This document shows, one piece after another, positions 43,156 through 52,565 of a stretch of 64,000 bases of DNA (positions are counted from its first letter, which is position 1; every line of letters begins with the position of its first letter). A program made the translations under genes and the position numbers. The notes under the pieces were generated by a model. That model was not told the origin of the DNA, ran no database searches, and worked only from the letters and a program-made list of their open reading frames with translations. Location of the stretch: contig NZ_CP059556.1 in NCBI RefSeq assembly GCF_024734405.1, positions 4,154,001 through 4,218,000 on the forward strand, in the 5' to 3' direction. The DNA comes from Saccharopolyspora gregorii. Its GTDB lineage: Bacteria; Actinomycetota; Actinomycetes; Mycobacteriales; Pseudonocardiaceae.

Positions 43156-44286
43156 TCAGCGCGTCACCACCTGGGCGAGGACCATCGCGAACGCGTCCCG
43201 GTCCACCGCGGCCGGTTCCGCCGCGAGCCACTCCCCGATCTCGCGGACGAAGCCCTCCGGGGTCAGCGGCTCCACCGGCGCCTCCGCGTCCGACTCGCCG
43301 ACGCTCACCTCGCCGGCCCGGTTCGGGTACAGCAGCAGCACGCCGCGCACCTCGACCTCCGGCAGCAGCGCCTCGAACGCCGCGACGCCCTCGCCGAGCC
43401 GGGTGGTGCCGCCGCGGAACACGTGGCCGTTGCGCCACACCTCGCCGTCCTCGTCCACCTCGTAGTGGCCGGGCAGCCACCGCTTCGACTCGACCAGCAC
43501 TAGCCGCCTGCCGCAGAGCACCGCGTGGTCGACGTCCGCGAACACCGAACCCGGCCAGGCCACGCCGTGGAAGATCCGCGCCCCCGGCAGCCGCGTGAGG
43601 TGGTCGGCCAGCAACTCCGCGGACCGCTGCTTGACCACCGCGTCCGCGGCGACCTCCTCCTCGGCGGTGCCGCCGAACACCCGGCCCCGGTTCTCCGCCT
43701 CGAACAACCGGTCCGTGCGGTGCGCCTCCAGCAGGCGGCGCAGCAGCACCAGCACCACCACCCCGGCCGAGACCAGCAGCGCCAGCCACACGCCCAGCAG
43801 CACCCCGCTCAACCCCACCAGCAGGCCGGCCGCCGCCAGCAGCACCCAGCCGCCCGCCATCGCCAGCGCCGCCGTCCGGTCCGGCGCGGTGACCGGCAGG
43901 TACACCACCCGCTCCGCCGGGTCCACCTCGTCCCACCACGGGATGTCCGCGGCACTGAGGTCCGGGGCGGCCGGGGCGAAGTCCGGGTCGTCGCCGAAGT
44001 CGCGGCGCTGCCCCGGCCGGTACACCCAGCGCCGGGACGGCGTGCGCTTGGGTCCCGGCCGCGGCTCCGGCTGCTCCTCCTCGCCGTCACCACCGGCGTC
44101 GTAGTCGGCGCGGCGCACCGGGTCGTTGAGCGTCTCGTACGCCTGCTGCAACAACCGGAAGGTGCCCGCGGTGCCGCCGACGTCCGGGTGCATGGTCCGC
44201 GCCAACGTCCGGTACGCGGATTTGATCTCGGCGCTGGACGCCGAGCGCTCCACGCCCAGCAGCTCGTAGTAGTCGACCCCGCGCAC
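43156..44286 (-). CDS. J-domain protein fused to membrane segments and a NERD nuclease-like domain
   Basis: The 376-residue protein begins VRGVDYYELLGVERSASSAEIKSAYR, a DnaJ J-domain with the HPD motif in MHPDVGG. A Pro/Arg linker follows, then two membrane helices (AGGWVLLAAAGLLVGL and LALLVSAGVVVLVLL). The C-terminal NERD-type domain carries VDHAVLCGRRLVLVESKRWL. The J-domain would recruit DnaK; the NERD fold is nuclease-related. This fusion is an actinobacterial theme of unknown role. Confidence 0.85.
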   Translation of the reverse strand: MRGVDYYELLGVERSASSAEIKSAYRTLARTMHPDVGGTAGTFRLLQQAYETLNDPVRRADYDAGGDGEEEQPEPRPGPKRTPSRRWVYRPGQRRDFGDDPDFAPAAPDLSAADIPWWDEVDPAERVVYLPVTAPDRTAALAMAGGWVLLAAAGLLVGLSGVLLGVWLALLVSAGVVVLVLLRRLLEAHRTDRLFEAENRGRVFGGTAEEEVAADAVVKQRSAELLADHLTRLPGARIFHGVAWPGSVFADVDHAVLCGRRLVLVESKRWLPGHYEVDEDGEVWRNGHVFRGGTTRLGEGVAAFEALLPEVEVRGVLLLYPNRAGEVSVGESDAEAPVEPLTPEGFVREIGEWLAAEPAAVDRDAFAMVLAQVVTR

Positions 44287-44404
44287 GAAACTCCGTCCAC
44301 CGTAAGCGATCGGCCGGCCACGACCGCGCGGACATGATAAGTGCACGGGCCCGTTCAAGATCAGCCAGTCGGCCCCTCCGGGCCGCGTTGCGCGACCGGT
44401 TCGG

Positions 44405-45409
44405 CTAACCGGGTGACGACCGCAGCCGCCACGCCAGCACCCCGCCCAGCGCCAGCGGCAGCCAGAACACGAACACCCGGAACACCAGCACCGCCGCCGC
44501 CGACACGCCCACCGGGATCCCGTACGACGCCAGCGCCGCGGCCGCGCCGACCTCCACGAACCCCACCCCGCCCGGCAGCACCCCGACGATCCCGAACAGC
44601 GTCGACACCGCGTACGCGACCAGCGCCACCAGCGGCCGGTCCCCGGCGCCCACCGCCACCATCGACGCCCACAGCACCGCCGCGCCCAGCACGTCGATCA
44701 GCACCGCGAAGCACACCGCGGGCAGCGCCGTCCACGGCCGGGCGCGGATCGCCGCCACCGCGTCGTAGAACTCGTCCGCGGCCTCCGTGTCCCGCTCCCT
44801 CGGCTCGCGGCGCAGCACCCGGTCCAGCAACCGCCCCGGCCACGCCCACACCCGGCGCAGCACCTCCCGGCTGCGCACCGCCGCCACCAGCGCCACCACC
44901 CTGGCCAGCAGCCCGATGGAGAACAGCACGGTGGCGACGACCTCCGCGCGCTCCAGCCTGCCGTCCCAGCACACCACCGCCAGGCCCGCCGCCAGCGTCA
45001 CCACGAAACCCACCTCGGCGGTCTGCGCGGCCGCCAAGTACGCGCCGGTGATCCGACCCTGATCGCGCGTCCCCCGACCGCGCGCGTGCAGCGAGAACGC
45101 CGCCAAGCCCGCCAGGTTCCCCGACTTCACCGCCAAATTCAGCGCGATCGACGCCACCGTCACCGGCAGCAGCGCCGCGAACTCGTGGTAGCCGCCCGCC
45201 CCCGTGACGCGCCGCGCCGCGACGTGCAGCAGGACCCAGTTCGCGATCCACACCAGCAGCACCCCCGCGCCCACCGCCAGCCAGCGCGGGTCCGCGTCCC
45301 GCAGCGCCCGGCCGGCCGCGGGCAGCTCGTGGCGGTTCGCCCACACCAGCGCGGCGACCGCCGCCACCACCAGCAGCGCCGCCGCGACCCGGAGCCGACG
45401 GGAGAGCAC
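44405..45409 (-). CDS. Lysylphosphatidylglycerol synthase-type membrane protein (UPF0104/AglD-like)
   Basis: The 334-residue protein has about eight membrane segments, with NLAVKSGNLAGLAAF early and STLFGIVGVLPGGVGFVEVGAAAALASYG late, the LPG_synthase_TM signatures. These integral domains are flippase- or transferase-like. There is no C-terminal aminoacyl-transferase domain here. GTG at 45409 has no strong ribosome site. Confidence 0.82.
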   Translation of the reverse strand: MLSRRLRVAAALLVVAAVAALVWANRHELPAAGRALRDADPRWLAVGAGVLLVWIANWVLLHVAARRVTGAGGYHEFAALLPVTVASIALNLAVKSGNLAGLAAFSLHARGRGTRDQGRITGAYLAAAQTAEVGFVVTLAAGLAVVCWDGRLERAEVVATVLFSIGLLARVVALVAAVRSREVLRRVWAWPGRLLDRVLRREPRERDTEAADEFYDAVAAIRARPWTALPAVCFAVLIDVLGAAVLWASMVAVGAGDRPLVALVAYAVSTLFGIVGVLPGGVGFVEVGAAAALASYGIPVGVSAAAVLVFRVFVFWLPLALGGVLAWRLRSSPG

Positions 45410-45623
45410 CGGGTCAGGGTGTCAGCGGGGCCGGTCGGGTGCCGAACGACCGGAACGTGCGCGGCGTCCACCTGGACCCGGCACCGAGGTGCCCGCGACG
45501 CGATGGGCGCGGAGCTCCGGACGAGGGGCGTCGCGATGCCCGGGCGAGGCGCCCGGAACGATCACGAAACGTGTCGGGCAGCGCGCGGTTTCCCCACCGT
45601 CCCGGTGAAACCACTGCCCCTGT

Positions 45624-47159
45624 TCAGCGATCTCGGTGCGCGGCGCCGCGTCGGCGTGTCGCGGCCTGCTTCCGCCGAGCGCGGGTCACCCGCCGCTTGG
45701 TGTCGCGCAGGCGGTCCGTCAGCTCCTCCAGCTCGGCGCGGAGCTCGTCCCGTCGGCGTTCCAGCCGGTCCCGGTCCTGCTCGGCCCGGCGGAGGTCGTC
45801 CTCGGCCCAGCGCTGCTCGTCCCCGGACCGGCGCTGCTCGTCCTCGGACCGGCGCTGCTCCTCCCCGGACCGGCGCTGCTCCTCCCCGGACCGGCGCTGC
45901 TCCTCCCCGGACCGGCGCTGCTCCTCCCCGGACCGGCGCTGGTCCTGCCCGGCCTGCCGCGTCGGGTCGGCCGGGGCCGCCGTGCTCCGCGCCGAAGTCG
46001 CCCGGTCGGATGCCCGCCGCTGCGGGCGCGAGGCACGTTCCGAACCGGTACCACCGGCTTCCTCCCGATCCGCCGTGGTGCCGGTGTCCGCGCCGGAGGC
46101 CGGCCGGTTCGCGGAGCCGCCCCGGGCGCGGTGCTCGACCCGCGGAGTCCGGCTCGGTCCCGTACGGCGTCCGCGGTGGCGTGGCCCGGCGCGTTCCTCG
46201 GGGGCCGCGTCGACGTCGTCGCGGCCGGCCTCCGCCGCGGACTCCGCGGGGACGGCCTCGGCCGATCCGCCCCGCGATGGTGCGCGCTTCGAGGCCGGCC
46301 GCTTCGCGCCGCCCTCCGCCGCGCCGCGCTCCGGGGTGGTCTCCTCCGCCGGAACGCCCTTCGCCCGGCGCCCCGTCCGGCCGCCGCGCTTCGGCGCGGG
46401 TTCCTCCGCCGGGCGGTCCTGCGCCGCGCCGGCACGCCTCTTCCCGGTGCCCGTCGTCCGGTCCTGATCACCGGCCGCGCGGTCCGCGGTGCGGGCGTCC
46501 GGCCGATCCGCCGCCACGTCCCGCGCTCCTCCCGGACCGGACCGCCCCTCGGTCCGGCGCGGGGCACCCGCGGTCCCCTGGCGGTCGGCGGCGCGCTGCG
46601 CACCGCCGCGTCGCGGACCGGTGCCGCCTCGGTGCCGTGCCGTGGTGCTGCGCATCGCCGCCACGGACAGCTCGTCCAAGCCGAACCCGCTGTGCTCCAG
46701 TGCGCCGCTGAGCGTGCCCGCCCGGACCCGGCGCGCCGACTCCGGTTCGGCGACGGCCGCCGCGAACGTGCTCTCCACCTGCCTGCGGGCCTGTTCCGCC
46801 AGCTGCTTGCCGCCGCGCTCCACCACCTGCGCCGAGCGCGCCGTCAGGTCCGCGACGAGGTCCGCGCGCCGCCGGCCCAGGCGCCGGATCTCCTCCCCGC
46901 GCAGTTCGCGTTGCGCCGCGCGCAACTCGTCGCCCAGCTCGACCAGTTCCGCGACGCGACGCGGGTGCTCGGCGGCCACCCGGTTCACCGCCCACGCCGC
47001 GGTCGTCGGCTTGCGCAACCCACCGATCGACCGGGCGAGCCCCTCGTCACCGGCCTCCCGGGCGGCCCGCGCCCGCTCGTTGCGAACAGCCACGAACTCC
47101 GCCGGATCCCCCTGGTAGAGCTCCTGCAGCAGCTCCTCGGACACCTGCTCACCGGCCAT
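45624..47159 (-). CDS. Hypothetical protein with helical N-domain, disordered middle and tandem-repeat coiled-coil C-terminus
   Basis: About 511 residues from ATG 47159. The first ~200 residues are helical and Ala/Arg/Glu-rich, starting MAGEQVSEELLQELYQGDPA. A Gly/Arg/Pro-rich disordered stretch follows, then about six copies of a 21-bp repeat encoding EEQRRSG, and a Glu/Arg coiled coil (RRDELRAELEELTDRLRDTKRR). I do not recognise a known family or function. A role in nucleic-acid binding is possible given the basic middle, but this is a guess. Confidence 0.7.
   Translation of the reverse strand: MAGEQVSEELLQELYQGDPAEFVAVRNERARAAREAGDEGLARSIGGLRKPTTAAWAVNRVAAEHPRRVAELVELGDELRAAQRELRGEEIRRLGRRRADLVADLTARSAQVVERGGKQLAEQARRQVESTFAAAVAEPESARRVRAGTLSGALEHSGFGLDELSVAAMRSTTARHRGGTGPRRGGAQRAADRQGTAGAPRRTEGRSGPGGARDVAADRPDARTADRAAGDQDRTTGTGKRRAGAAQDRPAEEPAPKRGGRTGRRAKGVPAEETTPERGAAEGGAKRPASKRAPSRGGSAEAVPAESAAEAGRDDVDAAPEERAGPRHRGRRTGPSRTPRVEHRARGGSANRPASGADTGTTADREEAGGTGSERASRPQRRASDRATSARSTAAPADPTRQAGQDQRRSGEEQRRSGEEQRRSGEEQRRSGEEQRRSEDEQRRSGDEQRWAEDDLRRAEQDRDRLERRRDELRAELEELTDRLRDTKRRVTRARRKQAATRRRGAAHRDR
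45823..45950 (-). repeat. In-frame 21-bp tandem repeats
   Basis: The unit ccggaccggcgctgctcctc (plus one base) recurs about six times, nearly identical, encoding seven-residue repeats inside the hypothetical protein. Such identical copies suggest recent slippage expansion. Confidence 0.85.
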
Positions 47160-47240
47160 CAGCCCAGCCCAGCACGCGTCCCGCCGACGCGCACCCGAAC
47201 CCGAGGCGTGGTGCCGGGCCCGACGGGGAACCCCACCGGT

Positions 47241-47423
47241 ATGACGACCGCTCTGCAACGTCCCCGGAACGGGGCTCTCATCGCCGGGGTGTGCGCGGGG
47301 ATCGCGCAGCGCTTCGGCTGGAACGTCGGTCTGGTCCGGCTGCTGTTCGTGGTCTCCTGCATCCTGCCCGGGCCGCAGTTCTTGATCTACGTGGCGCTGT
47401 GGATCGTGATGCCCAAGCAATGA
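47241..47423 (+). CDS. PspC-domain small membrane protein
   Basis: A 60-residue protein: RPRNGALIAGVCAGIAQRFG, then a membrane segment ending LIYVALWIVMPKQ, the minimal PspC domain (phage-shock-protein C). PspC proteins sense envelope stress or anchor regulators. A terminator hairpin follows. Confidence 0.9.
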   Translation: MTTALQRPRNGALIAGVCAGIAQRFGWNVGLVRLLFVVSCILPGPQFLIYVALWIVMPKQ

Positions 47424-47472
47424 GCACCCGCGGTCCGGGCACCACCGGTGACCTGGCCCGGAACGCGAAAAA

Positions 47473-47496
47473 CCCGCTGACTCTGGAGTCAGCGGG
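47473..47496 (+). terminator. Intrinsic terminator after pspC
   Basis: CCCGCTGAC-TCTGGA-GTCAGCGGG is a perfect 9-bp stem, preceded by AAAAA and followed by CCTTTCC. It is a clear bidirectional-looking terminator. Confidence 0.8.
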
Positions 47497-47994
47497 CCTT
47501 TCCACGCGGATGGCCGAGGCGGCGAACCGCCCCTCCCTTGTGGCCATCCGGAACAGCCGTGCTCGGCCTAGGTGGCGCCCTGGGACCGGCACGGCCAGCT
47601 CATCGCCGGCGCACCGTGCTGCCGTCCACGGTAACCGCTACGGGTGACGAAAGCCCAGGACTCGCGGCACTTCACCGCACCGGAACCGGACGTTCCGCGG
47701 AAATCGGGTGCTCCGCGGGGTCCTCCCGGGCCGCTCCGGCCGTCGCTCGCACCGGGTCGGCGGGGCGGTGCCGACCTCGCCGCGCGTGCGGGAGCCCGCA
47801 CCGTGCCGGGCCGACGGCCCGGGCCGCCGGCACCGGGACGTCGGCAGCACGATCGGCGGGCGGCGCTCCGCGACCAAGGCCTCGACGGCACCATGACCGT
47901 GTACGCGAGGGCGAGCACGAGAGCCCGCGGATCCCCGGTGTCCGTGGGGAGGAAGGCCGCCGAGCACTCGGCCCGACGGTGAGGACGGAGAGCG
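47497..47994. other. 498-bp stretch without a supported gene
   Basis: Directly after the terminator, GGATGGCC (47508-47515) pairs with GGCCATCC (47542-47549), enclosing a GAGGCGG-CGAA-CCGCC hairpin. The remainder is Arg/Pro-coding in every frame, without a ribosome site or conserved motif. The structured start could be a small RNA or the 5' leader of the sugar transporter. Confidence 0.5.
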
Positions 47995-49395
47995 ATGGTT
48001 CCGGACGACGAGCAGGCGGACCTCGCCGGCGCGCGCAGGGCGAAGCGGTTCGTCCTGCTGGTGGCGGCCGTCTCGGCGCTCGGCGGCGCGCTGTTCGGCT
48101 ACGACACCGGGGTGATCTCCGGGGCGCTGCTGTTCATGACCCCGCACTTCGGGCTGACGCCGTTCCTGGAAGGCCTGGTGACGAGCGCGCTGCTGCTCGG
48201 TGCCGCCGCGGGCGCGCTGGCCGGCGGCCGGGTCGCGGACCGGGCCGGTCGGCGGCCGATGCTGATCGGGTCGGCCGTGGTGTTCGTGGTGGGCACGCTC
48301 GGTTCGGCGCTGACCCCGGACGTGCCGGTGCTGGTGCTCTCCCGCGTGGTGCTGGGGCTGGCGGTCGGTGCGGCCTCGGTGGTGGTACCGCTGTACATCT
48401 CGGAGATGGCTCCGGCGCGCGTGCGGGGCAGGCTGGTCACGTTCAACGGCCTGATGATCGTGACCGGGCAGCTGCTGGCGTACGTGGTGAACGCGCTGCT
48501 GGCCGAAGCCGGGGCGTGGCGCTGGATGCTCGGGCTCGCGACCATCCCCGCGGTGCTGCTGGGCGTGGGCATGCTGTTCCTGCCGGACAGCCCGCGGTGG
48601 TACGCGGGCCAGCAGCGGCTGGAGCAGGCCCGCGCCGTGCTGCACCGCGGCCGGTCGCCCGAGGAGGCCGAGCGGGAGCTCGCGCAGATCACCGCCGCCC
48701 ACGAGCAGCGGGCGACCGGCCGGGGCTGGCGCGAGCTGCGCTCGAAGTGGCTGCGCCGGGTGTTCTTCATCGGCATCGGGCTGGCGGTGCTGCAGCAGAT
48801 CACCGGCGTCAACACGATCGTCTACTTCGCACCGATGCTGCTGACGCAGACCGGGCTGGGCGAGGTCGCCTCCATCGCGGCGACGATCTCGATCGGCGTG
48901 ATCTCGGTGCTGGCGGCGGTGGTCGGGCTGCTGCTGATGGACCGGGTCGGTCGGCGACCGCTGCTGATCACCGGGCAGGCCGGGGTGACGAGCTGCCTGG
49001 TGCTGCTGGGCCTGGCGTTCCTGCTCCAGAGCGGCGGGAACCGCGCGGGCTACGCGATCTTGGCGATCATGGTGGTGTACATGGCCTTCCAGCAGAGCAG
49101 CGTGAGCACGGTGACCTGGCTGATGATCACCGAGCTGTTCCCGCTGCGGATCCGCGGCTTCGCGATGGGCGTGGCGGTCCTGGTGCTGTGGCTGACGAAC
49201 TTCGCGGTGGCGCTGGTGTTCCCGCCGATGGTGGCGGCGCTCGGGGGCAGCGCCACGTTCTGGGTGTTCGCCGCGCTCAACGTCGGCGCGCTGGTGTTCA
49301 GCGTGCGGCTGGTCCCGGAGACCAGGGGGCGCAGCCTGGAGGAGCTCGAAACGGACCTGCGGCGCCCGGCGACCGCGGCGGGGGCCCGCGGCTGA
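47995..49395 (+). CDS. MFS sugar porter (SP family; xylose/inositol/glucose-like)
   Basis: The 466-residue, 12-helix protein carries SP-family motifs: GALFGYDTGVISGA, GGRVADRAGRRPM, PDSPRWYA, QQITGVNTIVYFAP, and PETRGRSLEELE at the end. It imports a sugar or cyclitol by H+ symport. RBS GGAGAG precedes the ATG. Substrate cannot be fixed by sequence alone. Confidence 0.93.
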   Translation: MVPDDEQADLAGARRAKRFVLLVAAVSALGGALFGYDTGVISGALLFMTPHFGLTPFLEGLVTSALLLGAAAGALAGGRVADRAGRRPMLIGSAVVFVVGTLGSALTPDVPVLVLSRVVLGLAVGAASVVVPLYISEMAPARVRGRLVTFNGLMIVTGQLLAYVVNALLAEAGAWRWMLGLATIPAVLLGVGMLFLPDSPRWYAGQQRLEQARAVLHRGRSPEEAERELAQITAAHEQRATGRGWRELRSKWLRRVFFIGIGLAVLQQITGVNTIVYFAPMLLTQTGLGEVASIAATISIGVISVLAAVVGLLLMDRVGRRPLLITGQAGVTSCLVLLGLAFLLQSGGNRAGYAILAIMVVYMAFQQSSVSTVTWLMITELFPLRIRGFAMGVAVLVLWLTNFAVALVFPPMVAALGGSATFWVFAALNVGALVFSVRLVPETRGRSLEELETDLRRPATAAGARG

Positions 49396-49542
49396 TCGGG
49401 CGGTGCCGGCGCACCGCCGCGAGCCCGGCCGGACGGCCCGGTGGGGCGGTTCGCGGCCGCGGGCACGTCGTTCGGCGATCAGCGCGGAACTCCCGGCGCA
49501 CGACCGCTTTCACCGGGCCGCCCCGTGCGGTATGCAGGGCGC

Positions 49543-51387
49543 GTGACGAATGTGGTGCTGGGGCCGATCCTCCGCTACACCGATGACACCTCGGCGACGG
49601 TGTGGCTGGAACTGGACGAGGCCTGCACGGTCGAGGTGCTCGGCACCACGGCCGCGACGTTCCAGGTCGGCGGGCACCACTACGCGCTGGTCGCGGTGCG
49701 CGGGCTGCGGCCGGGCACCTCGACCCCCTACGACGTGCGGGTGGGCGGTGCCGTGCTGTGGCCAGCCGCGGGCGACACCCATCCGCCGAGCAGGATCCGC
49801 ACGGTGCCGCCCGCCGCCAAGGCGCGGCTGCTGTTCGGCTCCTGCCGGTTCGGCCCGACCGAGGACGCGGGCCGCCGCCGAGCGCTGGGTCCGGACGCGC
49901 TGGAGTCCTGCGCCCGCAGGCTGATGGACACCCCGGAGCGGGACTGGCCGCACGCGATGCTGTTCCTCGGCGACCAGGTGTACGCCGACCAGACCGCACC
50001 GCAGGCGCAGCGGGAGATCGCGGCGCACCGCGACCTCACCGAGCCGCCCGGCGAGGAGATCGCCGACTTCCAGGAGTACGCGGTCCTGTACCGGCACGCC
50101 TGGGGTGATCCGCTGGTGCGCTGGCTGCTGTCCACCGTGCCCAGCATGATGATCTTCGACGATCACGACGTCCGGGACGACTGGAACACCTCGCTGGAGT
50201 GGCGCACCGCGATGGCCGCGCAGCCCTGGTGGCGGGAACGCCTGCTCGGCGCCCTCGTCGGCTACTGGGTGTACCAGCACATCGGCAACCTCTCCCCGGA
50301 CGACCTGGACGCGGACCCCACCTACCGGGCGGTGCTCGCCGCGGGTCGCGCCGGGGACGCGCTACCGGTGCTGCGCGAGTTCGCCGCGGCCGCCGACACC
50401 GAGCTGCGCACCCCGGGCACCGCGGACGAGGTCGGCGGTCCGCGCGGCCGGTACAAGGACGTGCGGTGGAGCTACCGGCGAGATCTGGGCGCGCTGCGGC
50501 TGATCGTGCTGGACACCCGGGCGGGCCGGATCCTGGAGGGCGGCAGCCGGGCGATGCTCTCGGACGTCGACTTCGACTGGCTGCGCACCCAGTTGCGGCT
50601 CGACCCGGCGCACGGCTCGCGACCGGAGCACGCCCGCGCCACCGGGAGCGGCGGCTCGGCGGCGATCGGGGGCGGTGCCGGAACGGCGAGCGGTGCGGGA
50701 TCGGCGCACAGCCTCGACACCCGGCGGGACGGCCGACCCGGCCCGGCCGACGAGTCCCCGCACGGCGGCGGGGCGAACGCCTCCGGGCGGGCCGCGGAGC
50801 CATCGGAACACGTCGTGATCGCCTCCTCGCTGCCGTGGCTGCTCCCGCACGCGGTGCACCACCTGCAGGCGTGGAACGAGGCCGCGTGCACCGATCGCGG
50901 CCGGTGGCCGAAGCTCGCCGAACGGGCGCGGCAGGCGGGCGACCTGGAGCACTGGGCCGCGTTCGGCGAGTCCTTCGACCGGCTCGCCGAGCTGCTGCGG
51001 GCCGCCGCGGACCGGCCCGGCTCCGCCTCGGTGTCCGTGCTGTCCGGGGACGTGCACCACAGCTACGTCGCCGAAGCGGCGTACGCCCCGGCGACCCGGT
51101 CCCGGGTCGTGCAGGTGACGTGCTCCCCGCTGCACAACGCCGCTCCCCCGCACCTGGTGGCACCGCTGCGGATGGCGTGGGCGCGGCCGTTGGCCGCGCT
51201 GTTCCGCGCGTTGGGCAAGCGGCTCGGAGTGCCGCCGCTGCCGCTGACCTGGCGGAAGACGGCGGGACCGTACTTCGGCAACGCGGTCGGCGTGCTCGAC
51301 GCCGACGGCGAGCACGCGGTGGTGGCGTTGCAGCGCGCCGACGAGGACGGCGGCCTCACCACGATCCACCGCTCCCGCCTGTCCTGA
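49543..51387 (+). CDS. PhoD-type metallophosphatase with low-complexity insert
   Basis: The 614-residue protein has an N-terminal fibronectin-like domain, then the PhoD-like core: LLFGSCRFG, MLFLGDQVYADQ, MMIFDDHDVRDDWN, VVIASSLPWLL and SVSVLSGDVHHSYVAEA. These Asp/His motifs bind the metal centre. No signal peptide is visible, unlike secreted PhoD, so it may be cytoplasmic. Residues ~363-425 are a Gly/Ala/Ser-rich insert between core blocks. GTG at 49543 is the first plausible start. Confidence 0.88.
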   Translation: MTNVVLGPILRYTDDTSATVWLELDEACTVEVLGTTAATFQVGGHHYALVAVRGLRPGTSTPYDVRVGGAVLWPAAGDTHPPSRIRTVPPAAKARLLFGSCRFGPTEDAGRRRALGPDALESCARRLMDTPERDWPHAMLFLGDQVYADQTAPQAQREIAAHRDLTEPPGEEIADFQEYAVLYRHAWGDPLVRWLLSTVPSMMIFDDHDVRDDWNTSLEWRTAMAAQPWWRERLLGALVGYWVYQHIGNLSPDDLDADPTYRAVLAAGRAGDALPVLREFAAAADTELRTPGTADEVGGPRGRYKDVRWSYRRDLGALRLIVLDTRAGRILEGGSRAMLSDVDFDWLRTQLRLDPAHGSRPEHARATGSGGSAAIGGGAGTASGAGSAHSLDTRRDGRPGPADESPHGGGANASGRAAEPSEHVVIASSLPWLLPHAVHHLQAWNEAACTDRGRWPKLAERARQAGDLEHWAAFGESFDRLAELLRAAADRPGSASVSVLSGDVHHSYVAEAAYAPATRSRVVQVTCSPLHNAAPPHLVAPLRMAWARPLAALFRALGKRLGVPPLPLTWRKTAGPYFGNAVGVLDADGEHAVVALQRADEDGGLTTIHRSRLS

Positions 51388-51461
51388 CCGCACCCCGGAT
51401 CCGCTCCGGGTGGGCGGGCCCGCCGGGAACCGGCGAGCGGCGGCCCACCCGGGCAGCGGAC

Positions 51462-51560
51462 CGCCGCGGGTCCTCCGCGGTCTCCTCGCGGGGGGGAAGC
51501 GCTCTCCCCCGCGGCGGAGCCGACGGAGAGGTCCCGCGGCGGAGCCGAGGTTCCGCGCTA
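51462..51560 (+). repeat. Two-hairpin dispersed element, diverged copy f
   Basis: Only the second hairpin is clear: CTCTCC (51502-51507) with GGAGAG (51525-51530) around the GGCGGAGCC apex (51513-51521), and CTCCTCGCG and GAGGTTCCGC flanks. It lies in the convergent gap between the PhoD gene and the SGNH gene. Confidence 0.55.
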
Positions 51561-51577
51561 GACCGCCGGGTCGGAAC

Positions 51578-52378
51578 TCAGCCGATCGCGGATTCGACGA
51601 CCGGCAGGTAGCCCTCGGCGTGCCCGGTCACGTTGGGGTGGAAGGATTCCTGCAACGGCGTGCTCGGCCCGTTGATCCATTCCGGGTCACCGCAGACGCC
51701 GTGGCCGTCGAAGGCGCTGCGCGGGTCGGCGTAGGTGAACCCGGCGGCTTCGGCCCGTTCGGAGATGACTTCGGCGAGCACGTCGGCGCCCTTGTTGATG
51801 CGCTCGCGCTTGGTCTCGGTGAACCCGGGGATGCCGCAGTCGCCGGTCGAGTTGATGCGCGGGTAGCCGACGACCACGATCTCGGCGTTGGGCGCGGCGG
51901 CGCGGATGCCCTCGTAGGTGGCGTCGAGCTTGGCGGGCAGTTCGTCACGGGTGGCGGCCTCCCCGTCGCCGACGGCGGAGTCGCAGTTCTCGTCGGTGCC
52001 GAGCAGGCAACCTTGGATCACGTCGGCGAACCCGATGTCGTTGCCGCCGATCTGCACCGTGACCAGCGTGGTGTCGGCGCTCAGCGAGCCGAGCTGGTCG
52101 GCGTTGAGGTCGTCGGTGGTCGCTCCGGAGCAGGCGTCGAAGCTGAAGGTGGCCGCGCCGTGCGCGTCGGCCCACAGCTGCGGGTAGGCCTTGGGGCTGC
52201 GCAGGCAGTCCCCGCTGTCCTCGAAGTAGTCCCTGGTCCCGGTGCCGGAGGCGAACGAGTCGCCGAGCGCCGCGTAGTTCTCGTCCGCTTGCGCGGCGTG
52301 CGCCGTCCCGGCGGTGAGAGACGTTCCGATGACGACGGTCGCTGCGACGGCACGCGCGACTCCCCGAATGTGACGCAT
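51578..52378 (-). CDS. Secreted SGNH/GDSL-family lipase or esterase
   Basis: The 266-residue protein starts MRHIRGVARAVAATVVIGTS, a Sec signal peptide ending near AHA. The SGNH blocks follow: YAALGDSFASGTG (nucleophile Ser), VTVQIGGNDIGF (Gly/Asn), and FHPNVTGH (catalytic His). Six Cys residues fit the disulfide pattern of Streptomyces SGNH lipases. GGAGGATCC precedes the ATG. It hydrolyses esters of unknown type outside the cell. Confidence 0.92.
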   Translation of the reverse strand: MRHIRGVARAVAATVVIGTSLTAGTAHAAQADENYAALGDSFASGTGTRDYFEDSGDCLRSPKAYPQLWADAHGAATFSFDACSGATTDDLNADQLGSLSADTTLVTVQIGGNDIGFADVIQGCLLGTDENCDSAVGDGEAATRDELPAKLDATYEGIRAAAPNAEIVVVGYPRINSTGDCGIPGFTETKRERINKGADVLAEVISERAEAAGFTYADPRSAFDGHGVCGDPEWINGPSTPLQESFHPNVTGHAEGYLPVVESAIG

Positions 52379-52565
52379 GGATCCTCCGAACGAAGTCCTC
52401 GACCCCAGAACGCGAATGTCCCGGCCGAGATCGATTGAACGTCCCGAATGGACCACATGCGCCGCGTTGGCGAATTGACGCCACGCGAATTCCGGCCGAA
52501 TCATTCGGATCTCACCCGATATTGGCGAACGCTTCCCCGATCAGGAGCAATCACCGGAATTTCGA

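Noticed and set aside
47424-47994. tRNA or riboswitch of a known class
   Set aside because: The hairpins do not form a cloverleaf and no conserved riboswitch core was recognised.
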